From Photorhabdus luminescens subsp. luminescens (GTDB lineage: Bacteria > Pseudomonadota > Gammaproteobacteria > Enterobacterales > Enterobacteriaceae), in contig NZ_JXSK01000003.1 of the NCBI RefSeq assembly GCF_001083805.1, forward strand, positions 558,001 through 622,000: DNA of 64,000 nt, read 5' to 3'. A program made the translations under genes and the position numbers. Every line of letters begins with the position of its first letter. Position 1 is the first letter of the stretch. Shown here piece by piece: positions 43,770-54,177 of this stretch. The notes under the pieces were generated by a model. The model saw only the letters and a list, made by a program, of their open reading frames with translations, was not told where the DNA came from and did no database searches.

Positions 43770-45010
43770 TGAATAAACCGGCATAGATTAAAATTTGATA
43801 AGATATGCGCAATGGCATTCAGTACACCAAATAACAAAATCAAGCCGAGCATTACATTACCTCCCCAAACTCGATACATAGGGCTGCCAAATCGCTTACG
43901 AGATGCTCTGGCAAGTAATGCGGGAACGATAGCAGCCCAAATTGTTGCAGCAAGGCCAGCAAAGCCAATCGCATGAATAAAGCCATTCGGGTAAATCATT
44001 CCACCAACCATTGGCGGAAGAAACGTCACCAATGCCGTTTTAAAACGCCCCAACTTGGTATCATCAAATTTAAGCAGATCAGCCAGATAATCGAACAACC
44101 CAAGCGTGACGCCAAGGAATGAGCTGGCAACGGCAAAGTTAGAAAAGAGAGTTAATAATAAGTCCAGAGCTGAACTGTTCAATCCCCCACTTAATGATTG
44201 AACCAAAACATCAATATTGCCCCCTTTTGCTATGATTTCGACAAAATCAGGCCGGGAAATATTTCCCATTGCGCCAATTAACCAGATCAAATAAAGCACC
44301 AAGGCCATTGATGTCCCAATAAACAGGCATCTCTTTATTTTCTCTGGCTCTTTCCCATAATATTTCATCAGGCTAGGAACATTGCCATGATAGCCAAAGG
44401 AGACCAGACAAAAAGGTAAAGTCATTAATACATAAGGCCAGTAAGTCGGATTGACTTCAGTTGTATTAAACAATACCGCTGGTTTAACGTTATAAAGCAA
44501 ACCGCCAAACGTCATAAAGAAAGTTAATATCTTAGCACCAAGAATAATTGATGTTATCCGGCTGACAGTTTTAGTACTTAACCAGATAATAAATGCAACC
44601 ACAAAAGCAAATAAAAAACCAGCAAACCCAGGTGAAAAGTCTATCGATACCTCCCGCATAGCATGTTGAATAATCGATCCGCTAGCGGAAATATAAGCGT
44701 AGGTTAGTATATATAAAACAAAAGCAAGGGTAATACCATTAATGATATTCCAACCATTGCCCAACAGATCTTTTGTGATGGTACTGAAACTTGAACCAAT
44801 TCGATAATTAAGATTGGCTTCCAATATCATTAATCCTGAATGCAACATGCAAAACCAGGTAAAAATCAAAGCGGCGATTGACCAGAAAAACCATGCTCCT
44901 GACATAACAACCGGTAAGGAAAACATGCCCGCGCCAATAATCGTTCCGCCAATGATCATTGCGCCGCCAAATAAAGATGGAGACGATTTTGTTATCGGCA
45001 AAGTAGCCAT
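43727..45010 (-). CDS. mtr: Tryptophan-specific permease (Mtr/TnaB) with 3' frameshift
   Basis: The 427-residue protein of the aromatic amino acid HAAAP family is close to E. coli Mtr from the first residues ([41 protein letters not shown]). It has eleven predicted membrane segments. It follows tnaA by 80 nt, the place of tnaB in E. coli, so it likely imports tryptophan for tryptophanase. After SNFNL the frame departs: shifted by one base the DNA reads MPVYS then TAA at 43769-43767, the normal family ending. The present frame instead runs through the plus-strand terminator, adding about 19 unrelated residues. Confidence 0.88.
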   Translation of the reverse strand: MATLPITKSSPSLFGGAMIIGGTIIGAGMFSLPVVMSGAWFFWSIAALIFTWFCMLHSGLMILEANLNYRIGSSFSTITKDLLGNGWNIINGITLAFVLYILTYAYISASGSIIQHAMREVSIDFSPGFAGFLFAFVVAFIIWLSTKTVSRITSIILGAKILTFFMTFGGLLYNVKPAVLFNTTEVNPTYWPYVLMTLPFCLVSFGYHGNVPSLMKYYGKEPEKIKRCLFIGTSMALVLYLIWLIGAMGNISRPDFVEIIAKGGNIDVLVQSLSGGLNSSALDLLLTLFSNFAVASSFLGVTLGLFDYLADLLKFDDTKLGRFKTALVTFLPPMVGGMIYPNGFIHAIGFAGLAATIWAAIVPALLARASRKRFGSPMYRVWGGNVMLGLILLFGVLNAIAHILSNFNLCRFIHKKTPAVGAAGAWC

Positions 45011-45090
45011 ATGCGTTACCCTAGCGTGGCTTTATATAAATAAGCAGTAAAATTGGGGATGCTCTTAGATAAAGAGCATCCCGATATTTA

Positions 45091-46491
45091 TTATTTAATT
45101 GGTTTTAATCTTGCAACGAAATGCCGTAATACTGATGGCTCATAAGTAAATGTTAATCCTTTAATCTGAGGCATTCGCTCCTTCAAGGAAATAAAGGCTT
45201 CTACAACATAATCCATATGATCATTAGTATAGACACGGCGAGGAATAGTTAAACGCAAAAGCTCCATTGGCGATGGTTTCTGTTTGCCGGTTTTTGGATC
45301 ACGACCTAATAACAAAGAACCAATTTCCACACTTCTTATTCCCGCTTCCAGATATAATTCATTATTCAGCGCATGAGCAGGGAATTGTTCCCCCGGAATA
45401 TGCGGTAATAATAATTTAGCATCAACAAATACAGCATGACCACCGGTTGGATATTGAATAGGAATACCAGCCTCTCTTAATCTATTACCCAAATAAGCCA
45501 CCTGATTAATACGATATGTCAGATAATCTTCATTCATTCCTTCTTCAAGACCAATCGCCAGTGCCTCCATATCGCGCCCGGCAAGGCCGCCATAAGTCAC
45601 AAACCCTTCCATTGGCACACAACGGGTACGCACTTCATTAAAGAGATCTTCATCATCACGGAAACAACAAAGACCGCCAATATTGACTAAAGGATCTTTT
45701 TTAGCTGACATTGTTAACATATCGCCATATTGATACATCTCCTTGACGATCTGTTTCACGGATTTATTTTCATAGCCCTTTTCTCTTTGCTTAATAAACC
45801 AGGCATTTTCACAGAAGCGGGCTGAATCAATCACTACAGGAATATCATATTGCTTTGCAATCTCATACACGGCTTTCATATTAGCGAGAGAGATGGGCTG
45901 ACCACCGGAACTATTACAGGTAACGGTTGTAATAATCGCGACAACATTATCAGCGCCCTGTTCTGCTATCGTTTTTTTCAATTCATCAATATCAAAATCG
46001 CCTTTCCAATCATAATAGGTGGTGGTATCAAAGGCTTTTGGCGTGACAACATTAATTGCTTTCGCGCCATTTAATTCAACATGAGCCGCTGTCGTATCAA
46101 AATGGAAATTAGAAATAAACACCGGATGCGTTGCACCACCTTGTGCTTTTTTACGGGCAATTAATGTCGGGAATAAAATCTGTTCCGCTCCACGCCCTTG
46201 GTGGGTTGGAATAGTATATGGGTAACCAATTAATTCATTAACTTTATCACATAGATGATAATAGTTACGGGAACCGGCATAAGCTTCATCCCCCATCATC
46301 ATGCCCGCCCACTGGCGATCACTCATTGCTCCGGTACCGGAATCTGTCAGCAAATCAATATAAACCGCATCACTGGGTAACAGGAATGGATTATATCCGG
46401 CTTCTTCCAATGCTTTTTCACGTTCGGCACGGGTAGTCATACGAATATTTTCTATCATTTTAATACGAAAAGGTTCTGGAATACGTTTCAT
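45091..46491 (-). CDS. tnaA: Tryptophanase
   Basis: The 466-residue PLP enzyme cleaves tryptophan to indole, pyruvate and ammonia. It matches tryptophanases of the Proteus type ([60 protein letters not shown], and the PLP-lysine block TMSAKKDPL). Substrate-pocket sequence follows TnaA rather than tyrosine phenol-lyase ([22 protein letters not shown]). I prefer the start MKRIPEPF at 46491; an in-frame ATG at 46527 would add 12 residues. It is preceded by the tnaC leader and followed by the permease gene. Confidence 0.95.
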   Translation of the reverse strand: MKRIPEPFRIKMIENIRMTTRAEREKALEEAGYNPFLLPSDAVYIDLLTDSGTGAMSDRQWAGMMMGDEAYAGSRNYYHLCDKVNELIGYPYTIPTHQGRGAEQILFPTLIARKKAQGGATHPVFISNFHFDTTAAHVELNGAKAINVVTPKAFDTTTYYDWKGDFDIDELKKTIAEQGADNVVAIITTVTCNSSGGQPISLANMKAVYEIAKQYDIPVVIDSARFCENAWFIKQREKGYENKSVKQIVKEMYQYGDMLTMSAKKDPLVNIGGLCCFRDDEDLFNEVRTRCVPMEGFVTYGGLAGRDMEALAIGLEEGMNEDYLTYRINQVAYLGNRLREAGIPIQYPTGGHAVFVDAKLLLPHIPGEQFPAHALNNELYLEAGIRSVEIGSLLLGRDPKTGKQKPSPMELLRLTIPRRVYTNDHMDYVVEAFISLKERMPQIKGLTFTYEPSVLRHFVARLKPIK

Positions 46492-46615
46492 ATATATTTT
46501 TTTATCCAATAGTTGGCTATACCGCATAATTCAGGCAAATTTCCAAAAACAGCCAGAAATACGCAAGAATAAATGTAGTGATTACAAGATTTAATTTTAA
46601 ATATAACCAGAACAA

Positions 46616-46714
46616 CTAATCAGGGAAAAAATGAGAAATGCGGTGATCGACATTAAACCATGCTTGCATATTACAAGAACAAATAAGATGATGACGTAAA
46701 AATATAGAAATCAT
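46616..46714 (-). CDS. tnaC: TnaC tryptophanase leader peptide
   Basis: A 32-codon frame on the minus strand, too short for ordinary ORF calling, begins MISIFLRHHL and ends AWFNVDHRISHFFPD before TAG. Trp19, Asp23 and Pro31 have exactly the spacing of the arrest-critical Trp12, Asp16 and Pro24 of E. coli TnaC (W-FN-x-D, then eight residues to P). GGGAA lies 12 nt upstream. In E. coli, tryptophan-induced stalling at this peptide blocks Rho and allows tnaA expression. Here the stop is followed by about 125 nt before tnaA, shorter than in E. coli, and Asp32 follows the Pro. Confidence 0.9.
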   Translation of the reverse strand: MISIFLRHHLICSCNMQAWFNVDHRISHFFPD

Positions 46715-47406
46715 AGATTGAATTTATTCCCTGACTAAAATCAGCCACTAAGATATAGATAATATTTAAATTATCCGTGACCAATTCCACAAAATAGAAA
46801 ACATCAAAAATATAATTTCATATATAGATTCAATTTAATAGATTAAATAAATTATCAAGAAAAATAAAAAACAGATTTAACAAATAGATATAACAATTCA
46901 ATTAATCTCCATTAATTAAATAAACCATTAATACAATAACCTAATAAAACAATAAACTATCCCATGAAAAAAAATCACTACAACAATGCCAAGATTAATA
47001 CTATTTCCATATTACTAAATACAATATAGAAAAACCGATTATTGAAGATTTAAATCTAACCACTATAAAATAGCCATTATTGCTATAAAAAACTGTTTAA
47101 TCAATGCTTGAATCTTTTCAAAACTCAATCTAAAACTATTTAAGCAACTCTCTTATCTTAATAACATTATCTTATTAATTTAAATAGTCTTAGTCAATTG
47201 ACATTAAAAATAGAATCTTAATAACCAAAATATATTTTTCAATTTACTCTATTTTTAAATAATAAAAAAATTCCCCAAAATCCGCCCTTTATCAAAGGGC
47301 GGAAAATAGGAAAAAACAGAGGAAGAATTCCGTATAACACAATATATAACGTAATATATAACGCAATAATTGTGCTAACTGGATATCAATAGAATTCCAT
47401 TTTCAA
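46715..47406. other. AT-rich spacer upstream of tnaC
   Basis: This 690-bp stretch is very AT-rich with no supportable gene on either strand. It must contain the tna promoter (CRP-dependent in E. coli), but I could not identify a clear CRP site by eye. A GC-richer hairpin CCGCCCTTTATCAAAGGGCGG (stem CCGCCCTTT/AAAGGGCGG, at about 47282-47302) lies near the right end, about 100 bp beyond the stop of the small gene at 47407-47640, and probably terminates it. Confidence 0.5.
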
Positions 47407-47640
47407 TTAATTATTTTTTTCAGCTACAATAGGAGTTAAGTCATCAGAATTTAAATGATTAGGCGCTTGAGAACCGATAATACATGTTGCAGTATGAGAT
47501 GAAAAAATAACACATTTTGCCGCACATATAGGAAAACTCGGGGACGATACACAAGCATGGATAGATGTAGAAAAAACAGAAAAGAAAGTTAACGTTAAAA
47601 AGGACCAAAATAACTGGTGTTGTAGTCTATTGATCATCAT
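47407..47640 (-). CDS. Small Cys-rich secreted protein, unknown
   Basis: The 77-residue product has a clear signal peptide (hydrophobic FWSFLTLTFFSVF, cleavage near SIHA) and a mature part of about 48 residues with four cysteines (CVSSPSFPICAAKC and TATCIIGS). A good ribosome-binding site AGAGAGGTGAT precedes tandem ATGs, so it is probably translated. No family was recognised. It stands alone between long AT-rich spacers upstream of the tna operon and divergent from the MATE gene. Cys spacing allows two disulfides. Confidence 0.6.
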   Translation of the reverse strand: MMINRLQHQLFWSFLTLTFFSVFSTSIHACVSSPSFPICAAKCVIFSSHTATCIIGSQAPNHLNSDDLTPIVAEKNN

Positions 47641-48202
47641 ATCACCTCTCTGAATGGTATATTTTCATTTCCTTATATTTCGACTCCTTTAAATTCATTA
47701 TAGAGCAAAATTTAACCGAAAAAAAATTTCTATCACTTCGTTGATAAACCGTTTAAGTTATTATAAAAAACTGAATGACCAAATTTGAAACATCCCATAA
47801 TCCAACAAGATTATTCATCAATGCAAAACCATAAAGAATATTTAAATAAAATTCTATAATGATTCATTAACATGCATATCATATGTCGACATTCCATAAG
47901 CAGCAATAATAAATCAAAAGTTGTGTAAAGTATGTTTAACACTGAAATGTAAATCTTTATCAATGCAAATACTCATTTAAATATCTTAAGTATTTACGAA
48001 TGAATTTATTTACTTACCTATTGATTTTCACTCTCTCGCAAAAAATGTACTGGCGGTCCCTTAATCACAGAATTCACTTTTTTATCTTTACCTTATCTCT
48101 GTTAACGGATAAATAAACCATGTACAATGCTTAAATATTTCCTGAGTACGCGGCATCTCAAGAAATAATTCATTTACCTTTTTCAATAAGCAGGTTTTTC
48201 AA
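47641..48202. other. Spacer between small secreted protein gene and MATE gene
   Basis: A 560-bp AT-rich divergent intergenic region. No gene, repeat or riboswitch fold was recognised. Promoters for both flanking genes are expected within it. Confidence 0.5.
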
Positions 48203-49543
48203 ATGCATCAAACTGATGTTACTGAGCGTTCGCTCTTTTCATTAAGCTGGCCGATTTTTATTGATATTCTTCTCCATTTGGCCACTTTATTAATTAATAC
48301 TTATATGGTGAGCCATGTTTCTACTTCTTATCTGGCTGCTATGGCTGTCGGTAATCAGGTATTTGATCTGTTTATCACTATCTTCAACTTTATCAGTGTT
48401 GGATGCACGGTCGTCATTGCTCAATATATTGGCGCAGGTAAACGAGATAAAGCCAGCCAGGCAATCCATATTTCTATTGCATTCAACTTCTTGCTTGGGT
48501 TTAGCTGTGCGCTGATTACTGTCTTCTTCGGCTATAAAATCTTGCATATCATGAATATGCCGGAACATCTGATGGAAGATGGCTTTAACTATCTGCACAT
48601 TCTCGGCATCTGTCTGATCCCCGAAGCCATTTCGATTATTCTGGCCGCTTGTCTGCGGGTTTATGGGAAATCGAAAGCGGCGATGTATGTTACTTTGATT
48701 GCTAACTTGCTGACAGTGCTAGGTAATATGATCGTCCTATATGGTTTCTTCGGATTACCTAAATATGGTCTGGAAGGTGTCGCCTGGTCTACGGTCTTTG
48801 GCCGGATTGTCGCCGTAATCCTATTATTCTGCCTGCTCAGTTATGGCCTGCGGATCAAATTTACGCTGGCAGGTTTCCTGCGCTGGTCACAAGGTATGTT
48901 GGGCAAAATCTTATATATCGGTTTACCCGCTGCGGGTGAAAACGTAGTGTGGATACTGCAATATATGGCGGCCATAGCATTTATTGGGCTAATGGGTGAA
49001 ATTCCATTGGCAGCGCAAACACTCTATTTCCAGTTATCATTGTTTGTGATGTTATTTGGCATTTCTATCAGCATCGGTAACGAAATTATGGTCGGTCATC
49101 TGGTCGGCGCTAAACGATTTGAAGATGCTTATATCCGTGGCCTTAATAGTTTGAAAATTGGTTGTATCGTCACGATTGTAGTGGTCGCTGCTTTCTGGTT
49201 TTTCAGAGTGCCAATTCTGCATTTTCTGACGCAAGATGAAGCTATTATCAAACTGCTGTTACCTCTATTTTTGCTGTCCGTTTTTATGGAGCCAATCCGT
49301 ACCGCGAATATCGTTATGGTGAACGCATTGCGCGCTTCCGGTGATGCTCGCTTCCCACTATATGCGGCCATGTTCTTTATGTGGTGTATTGCTATTCCGG
49401 TGGGGTACTTTTTGGGGATCAAAATGGAAATGGGCATTTTAGGTATTTGGATCGGTTTCTTCTGTGATGAGTGGCTGCGTGGACTTACTAACATCTGGCG
49501 TTGGAAATCTAAAAAATGGCAAACTAAACGACTCGATATTTGA
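48203..49543 (+). CDS. MATE family efflux transporter
   Basis: The 446-residue polytopic protein has the twelve-segment duplicated MATE fold, starting LFSLSWPIFIDILLHLATLLINTYMVSH in short conserved blocks, with paired motifs QVFDLFITIFNF and the second-half IGLPAAGENVVWILQYMAA. MATE proteins extrude cationic drugs or metabolites with Na+ or H+. The substrate is unknown. It is monocistronic and followed by a hairpin. Confidence 0.88.
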   Translation: MHQTDVTERSLFSLSWPIFIDILLHLATLLINTYMVSHVSTSYLAAMAVGNQVFDLFITIFNFISVGCTVVIAQYIGAGKRDKASQAIHISIAFNFLLGFSCALITVFFGYKILHIMNMPEHLMEDGFNYLHILGICLIPEAISIILAACLRVYGKSKAAMYVTLIANLLTVLGNMIVLYGFFGLPKYGLEGVAWSTVFGRIVAVILLFCLLSYGLRIKFTLAGFLRWSQGMLGKILYIGLPAAGENVVWILQYMAAIAFIGLMGEIPLAAQTLYFQLSLFVMLFGISISIGNEIMVGHLVGAKRFEDAYIRGLNSLKIGCIVTIVVVAAFWFFRVPILHFLTQDEAIIKLLLPLFLLSVFMEPIRTANIVMVNALRASGDARFPLYAAMFFMWCIAIPVGYFLGIKMEMGILGIWIGFFCDEWLRGLTNIWRWKSKKWQTKRLDI

Positions 49544-49605
49544 ATGATTAAAATAATTGTTCAGCCAGTCTCCTCAGAGTAGTTTCTTCCAGTTACCCCA
49601 CACAC

Positions 49606-49637
49606 AACAAGAGGTACCCGAATCGGCGCCTCTTGTT
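49606..49637 (+). terminator. Hairpin after the MATE gene
   Basis: AACAAGAGG (49606-49614) pairs with CCTCTTGTT (49629-49637), with an inner CCG-AAT-CGG stem. AATTT follows. It lies 63 nt past the stop. The rest of the 49544-49857 gap holds only the fdnG leader. Confidence 0.65.
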
Positions 49638-49857
49638 AATTTAAAAAAAGTCAATTCTCAAAAGCTGACGGGTGCTATTATTGAATAATAATCTCAGGTA
49701 GTTTACAGCTCATCAATGCAGTGGGTTCTCCGCGATACCCAGGAGTGTTTTGAATGACGAACGAGCCGGGCTATGAAATCAATTGCTCACAATTTATCAA
49801 AGTGTTATTGCATCAGAAGTAAAGCAATGTCGTCATTCAAAAATAAGGAGAAGACCG

Positions 49858-52800
49858 ATGCAGGTTAGCAGAAGAACTTTCTTCAAGATCTGCGCGGGTG
49901 GTATGGCGGGAACAACAGTCGCCGCGCTGGGATTTGCTCCAACTGTGGCGCTGGCTGAAACTCGTCAGTATAAACTACTGCGCTCGCGTGAAATTCGTAA
50001 TAACTGCACTTATTGTTCCGTTGGCTGCGGCATTCTGATGTACAGCCTGGGCGATGGTGCGAAAAACGTCAAAGAAAGCATTTTTCATATCGAAGGCGAT
50101 CCAGATCATCCGGTCAGCCGGGGTTCTCTGTGCCCGAAAGGGGCTGGAGTGCTTGATTATATTCGCAGTAAAAACCGTCTCCAATACCCCGAGTACCGCG
50201 CACCCGGTTCTGATCAATGGCAACGTATCAGTTGGGATCAAGCGATTGAACGCATTGCCCGTTTGATGAAAGATGACCGTGACGCCAACTTTGTTGAGAA
50301 GAATGAAAACAATGTCACCGTTAACCGCTGGCTAACAACGGGTATGCTCTGTTCCTCCGCAGCGAGTAATGAAACCGGTATTCTCGATCAGAAATTTACC
50401 CGCGCAATGGGCATGATCGCTATCGATAGTCAGGCACGCCTTTGTCACGGCCCAACGGTATCTGCCTTGGGGCCAACATTTGGCCGAGGCGCCATGACCA
50501 ACAACTGGGTAGATATCAAAAACGCTAACATTGTCCTGATCATGGGTGGAAACGCCGCTGAAGCGCACCCAGTCGGTTTCAAATGGGTTATTGAAGCAAA
50601 AATTAAAAACAATGCGCAAGTGATCGTTGTTGACCCACGCTTCAACCGCAGTGCTGCTGTGGCCGATTTTTATGCTCCGATCCGTGCCGGTTCAGATACC
50701 GCATTCTTACTGGGTATGATCCGCTATTTAACGCTCAACAACAAAATCCAGTCTGAATATGTTAAGGCTTACACCAATGCCTGTTTGATTGTTCGAGCAG
50801 ATTATCAGTTCGCAGATGGCTTATTCAGCGGCTTTGATCAAGCCGCCAAGAGCTATGACAAATCCTCATGGCATTACGAAACCGATGAACAGGGGTATGC
50901 CAAACGAGATGATACGCTATCTCATCCACGCTGCGTCTGGAACCTATTAAAAAATCACGTTGAACGCTATACCCCTGAACAAGTTTCCAGCTTGTGTGGT
51001 ACATCAGAAGCGGATTTCCTCTATATTTGTTCCCAATTAGCAACTACCGCCGTAACCCATCGTACCGCAACTATTCTCTACGCACTGGGTTGGACTCACC
51101 ACACGGGAGGCGCTCAGATTATCCGCGCCGCTGCAATGGTGCAACTACTGCTAGGTAATGTGGGCATGCCAGGCGGTGGGGTTAACGCACTGCGCGGCCA
51201 CTCTAATATTCAAGGCTATAGTGATCTTGGCTTATTATCACTGAATCTGCCCGGCTATCTGCCGCTGCCAAATGAGAAACAGGAGAGCCTGGCAACCTAT
51301 CTGGCGCAAACAACACCAAAAGCGCTGGTTGCCAATCAGGTTAACTACTGGAAAAACACGCCGCGTTTCTTTATCAGCCTGCTAAAAAGTTTCTGGGGAG
51401 AACACGCCACCGCAGAAAATGATTGGGGTTATGACTGGCTACCTAAATGGGATAAAAGCTACGATATTATGACGCAAACGGAGTTAATGACTCAGGGCAA
51501 AATGAACGGCTACATCGTTCAGGGTTTTAATCCATTAGCGGCATTCCCGGATAAAAATAAGTCGAGTAGAGCACTAGCTAAACTAAAATATCTGGTGGTG
51601 ATTGACCCGTTGATCACGGAATCTTCTAATTTCTGGCAGAACCACGGCGAGATGAATGATGTCAATCCGGCTGATATTCAAACTGAAGTTTTTCGCCTGC
51701 CCTCCTCCTGCTTTGCCGAAGAAAATGGATCGATTGCTAACTCAGGCCGCTGGCTACAATGGCATTGGGCTGGCGCACAGCCACCGGGAGAAGCGCTGCA
51801 CGACGGTAAAATTCTGGGCAAATTACTGCTACGACTGCGTGAACTTTATCGTGAAGAAGGTGGCGCTTACGCTGAACCTATCATGAATCTGTCGTGGGAT
51901 TATCAAAATCCTGAAGATCCGACACCGGAAGAAATTGCCCGCGAAGCCAATGGTAAAGCATTAACAGAGATTAAAGACGAAAACGGCAATATCATTCTGA
52001 AAAAAGGTCAGCAACTTTCCAGCTTCTCCCAACTGAAAGATGATGGTTCCACCTCCAGCTTCTGCTGGATCTACAGCGGTTGTTGGACCGAACAAGGCAA
52101 CCAAATGGCTCGCCGTGATAACGCTGACCCATCCGGTCTGGGCTGTACGCCCGGTTGGGCATGGGCATGGCCACAAAACCGCCGGGTACTCTACAACCGA
52201 GCTTCGGTTGATCCACATGGCAAACCGTGGGACCCAAATCGTGAGCTGATTAAATGGGATGGCAATACATGGCGCGGCTTTGACGTTGTTGACTATAGCA
52301 ATGCAGAACCGGGAACCCACGTCGGACCGTTTATCATGCAACCAGAAGGGGTAGCCCGACTATTCTCCATCGATAAAATGGCTGACGGGCCATTCCCTGA
52401 ACATTATGAACCGATTGAATCACCGATCGACACAAATCCGCTTCATCCAAATGTTATTTCTAATCCAGTGGCGCGGATCTTTAGTTCCGACGCCGCTTGT
52501 ATGGGGAAAGCCAACGAATTCCCTTATGTTGCAACAACCTATTCCATCACAGAGCTGTTCCGTCACTGGACAAAACACGCCCAACTCAATGCCGTCATCC
52601 AGCCCGAACAGTTTATTGAAATCGGCGAAAAGCTGGCGGCAGAAAAAGGCATTATTCAAGGGGATGAAGTAAAAGTGTCTTCCAAACGCGGTTTTATCAA
52701 AGCCAAAGCAGTTGTCACCAAGCGAATTCAACAATTGACCATTAACGGCAAGCAAGTTGAAACCATTGGTATTCCTTGCCACTGGGGTTTTGCGGGGGCA

Positions 52801-52905
52801 ACCCAAAAAGGCTTTCTTGCCAATACGCTCACCCCTTCCGTCGGTGATGCCAACGCGCATACACCAGAATACAAGGCATTTCTGGTCAATATAGAAAAGG
52901 TGTAA
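49858..52905 (+). CDS. fdnG: Formate dehydrogenase-N alpha subunit, Cys in place of Sec
   Basis: The 1015-residue molybdopterin oxidoreductase matches E. coli FdnG/FdoG end to end. It has a Tat signal (SRRTFFKICAGG), a [4Fe-4S] motif CTYCSVGCG with a later CPKGAG, and the bis-MGD binding core. Codon 196 (50443-50445) is TGT in ARLCHGPTV, where E. coli has Sec (TGA) at the same residue number. The start follows AAGGAG at 49845-49850. The normal partners fdnH and fdnI are reduced to a scar directly downstream, so the subunit may be an orphan or work with partners elsewhere. The coding frame is intact. Confidence 0.92.
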   Translation: MQVSRRTFFKICAGGMAGTTVAALGFAPTVALAETRQYKLLRSREIRNNCTYCSVGCGILMYSLGDGAKNVKESIFHIEGDPDHPVSRGSLCPKGAGVLDYIRSKNRLQYPEYRAPGSDQWQRISWDQAIERIARLMKDDRDANFVEKNENNVTVNRWLTTGMLCSSAASNETGILDQKFTRAMGMIAIDSQARLCHGPTVSALGPTFGRGAMTNNWVDIKNANIVLIMGGNAAEAHPVGFKWVIEAKIKNNAQVIVVDPRFNRSAAVADFYAPIRAGSDTAFLLGMIRYLTLNNKIQSEYVKAYTNACLIVRADYQFADGLFSGFDQAAKSYDKSSWHYETDEQGYAKRDDTLSHPRCVWNLLKNHVERYTPEQVSSLCGTSEADFLYICSQLATTAVTHRTATILYALGWTHHTGGAQIIRAAAMVQLLLGNVGMPGGGVNALRGHSNIQGYSDLGLLSLNLPGYLPLPNEKQESLATYLAQTTPKALVANQVNYWKNTPRFFISLLKSFWGEHATAENDWGYDWLPKWDKSYDIMTQTELMTQGKMNGYIVQGFNPLAAFPDKNKSSRALAKLKYLVVIDPLITESSNFWQNHGEMNDVNPADIQTEVFRLPSSCFAEENGSIANSGRWLQWHWAGAQPPGEALHDGKILGKLLLRLRELYREEGGAYAEPIMNLSWDYQNPEDPTPEEIAREANGKALTEIKDENGNIILKKGQQLSSFSQLKDDGSTSSFCWIYSGCWTEQGNQMARRDNADPSGLGCTPGWAWAWPQNRRVLYNRASVDPHGKPWDPNRELIKWDGNTWRGFDVVDYSNAEPGTHVGPFIMQPEGVARLFSIDKMADGPFPEHYEPIESPIDTNPLHPNVISNPVARIFSSDAACMGKANEFPYVATTYSITELFRHWTKHAQLNAVIQPEQFIEIGEKLAAEKGIIQGDEVKVSSKRGFIKAKAVVTKRIQQLTINGKQVETIGIPCHWGFAGATQKGFLANTLTPSVGDANAHTPEYKAFLVNIEKV

Positions 52906-52917
52906 CAAGAGCGAATC

Positions 52918-53241
52918 ATGGCAATACAATCTCAAGATATTATTCGTCGATCCGCCACGCATTCCTTTACCCCGGCGCCACGTATCCGTGATCATCAAGA
53001 AGAAGTAGCAAAACTGATCGACGTTACCACCTGTAATTCGCCGCCAATATTTTCCATCATGTCGGCATTGGTCCAAATCGTACCAGCGAACAAGACGAAG
53101 AACATGCCAGACAAGATGATGAAATGGCTGATGAATATTTTCGACACACCACAGTTAGCACGGAATTTGGCGAAGAAACATCATCCTCGTTGGTACAGAG
53201 AAATCCGTCAGAAAGCAAAACAGGAGGAAACAGATCCTTAG
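52918..53241 (+). pseudogene. Deletion scar of fdnH-fdnI (beta and gamma subunits)
   Basis: The first 39 residues of this 107-residue frame match the N-terminus of the FdnH/FdoH iron-sulfur subunit ([31 protein letters not shown]). The next 29 match neither subunit, and their reverse strand reads as a hydrophobic membrane-like segment, hinting at an inverted fragment. The rest joins two pieces of the cytochrome b subunit Fdn[14 protein letters not shown], normally near its N-terminus, and [13 protein letters not shown], its C-terminus. The ferredoxin clusters and haem ligands are lost. Confidence 0.8.
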
Positions 53242-53291
53242 CAATATTTTAGTCTTTCCCAAAATTTAAACGAAAGTTATTGATCGAACGA

Positions 53292-53317
53292 AACGCAGTC
53301 TGGCAACAGACTGCGTT
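53292..53317 (+). terminator. Terminator of the former fdn operon
   Basis: Perfect 11-bp arms AACGCAGTCTG (53292-53302) and CAGACTGCGTT (53307-53317) surround GCAA, 50 nt after the fdnHI scar. A weak T-containing tail follows (GATACTTG). Confidence 0.7.
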
Positions 53318-53368
53318 GATACTTGTATCATATATCTAAACATTACGATCAATATCACTGCAAATATA

Positions 53369-53494
53369 TATACCCTTCATCTTTCAAGCTGCTGCTTTGT
53401 TGGCTGCTTTCACTCACCCCAGTCACATAGTTATCTATGCTCCTGGGGATTCGTTCACTTGCCGCCGCGCTGCAACTCGAAATCTATTAGGTAT
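53369..53494 (-). repeat. ERIC (enterobacterial repetitive intergenic consensus) element
   Basis: A roughly 126-bp imperfect palindrome with TATACCC-type ends and the ERIC core CTATGCTCCTGGGGATTCGTT at about 53435-53455, in minus orientation. ERICs are non-autonomous intergenic palindromes common in Photorhabdus. The rest of the 53242-54168 gap is extremely AT-rich with no gene seen and must contain the promoter for the HisA-like cassette. Confidence 0.9.
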
Positions 53495-54177
53495 ATTCAT
53501 ACCAAATAACCAATGAAATTATATTATTATAATATAAATTGTTGTCATCAATGACAAAAACAAATTATTTTTATAGAAATTACCTATGCAATAGATTTAT
53601 ATAATACAAACAAATAATTACCACGGAATAAATAGAATATAACTAAATATTAATTACAGTTACTATTTTAAATTCTCGGTAATTATATCCTCCTAATAGT
53701 TAAAGCTAACCACTCTAATAAACACAATTACTACACACATTTATTTGTTATAAATCGATATATTTTACTGATATTATCTAAAAAAATAGATTTATATTAC
53801 TTTTAGCGATTAAAATATTGGATAAATAACACCAAATTTTTCCTAACAACATTAGCAGAATTATTTCTTATATATTCAGAATGAATCGCTATTTACCTAC
53901 CTTTAAAATAACTCTTCTTAAGTAAATATAAGATTAACTAGCTTAATAAAGTTCTACAAATTGCTATAGTTAGCTAATAACCTTATTGAGTAATTTTTTC
54001 CTTTCACTATTATAAATCGATGAAATGTTATTGAATCCATTAAATCAATCCATTAATCTTTAATCCAATTTCTTTTTAAAAGAAGCAAAAAATATATTTA
54101 TTCGTTACGTTATAAGCTGCAATTGCAGTAGTTACATATCATTATTAGTTTTTAGATAATTAATTAGGATGCATTCA

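Noticed and set aside
45091..46491. Tyrosine phenol-lyase as the identity of the beta-eliminating lyase.
   Set aside because: The pocket sequences and the tnaC leader upstream match tryptophanase.
52420..53076. Long minus-strand frame over the end of fdnG and the fdnHI scar.
   Set aside because: It is the shadow of fdnG; only the small scar part has a membrane-like look, noted in the pseudogene entry.
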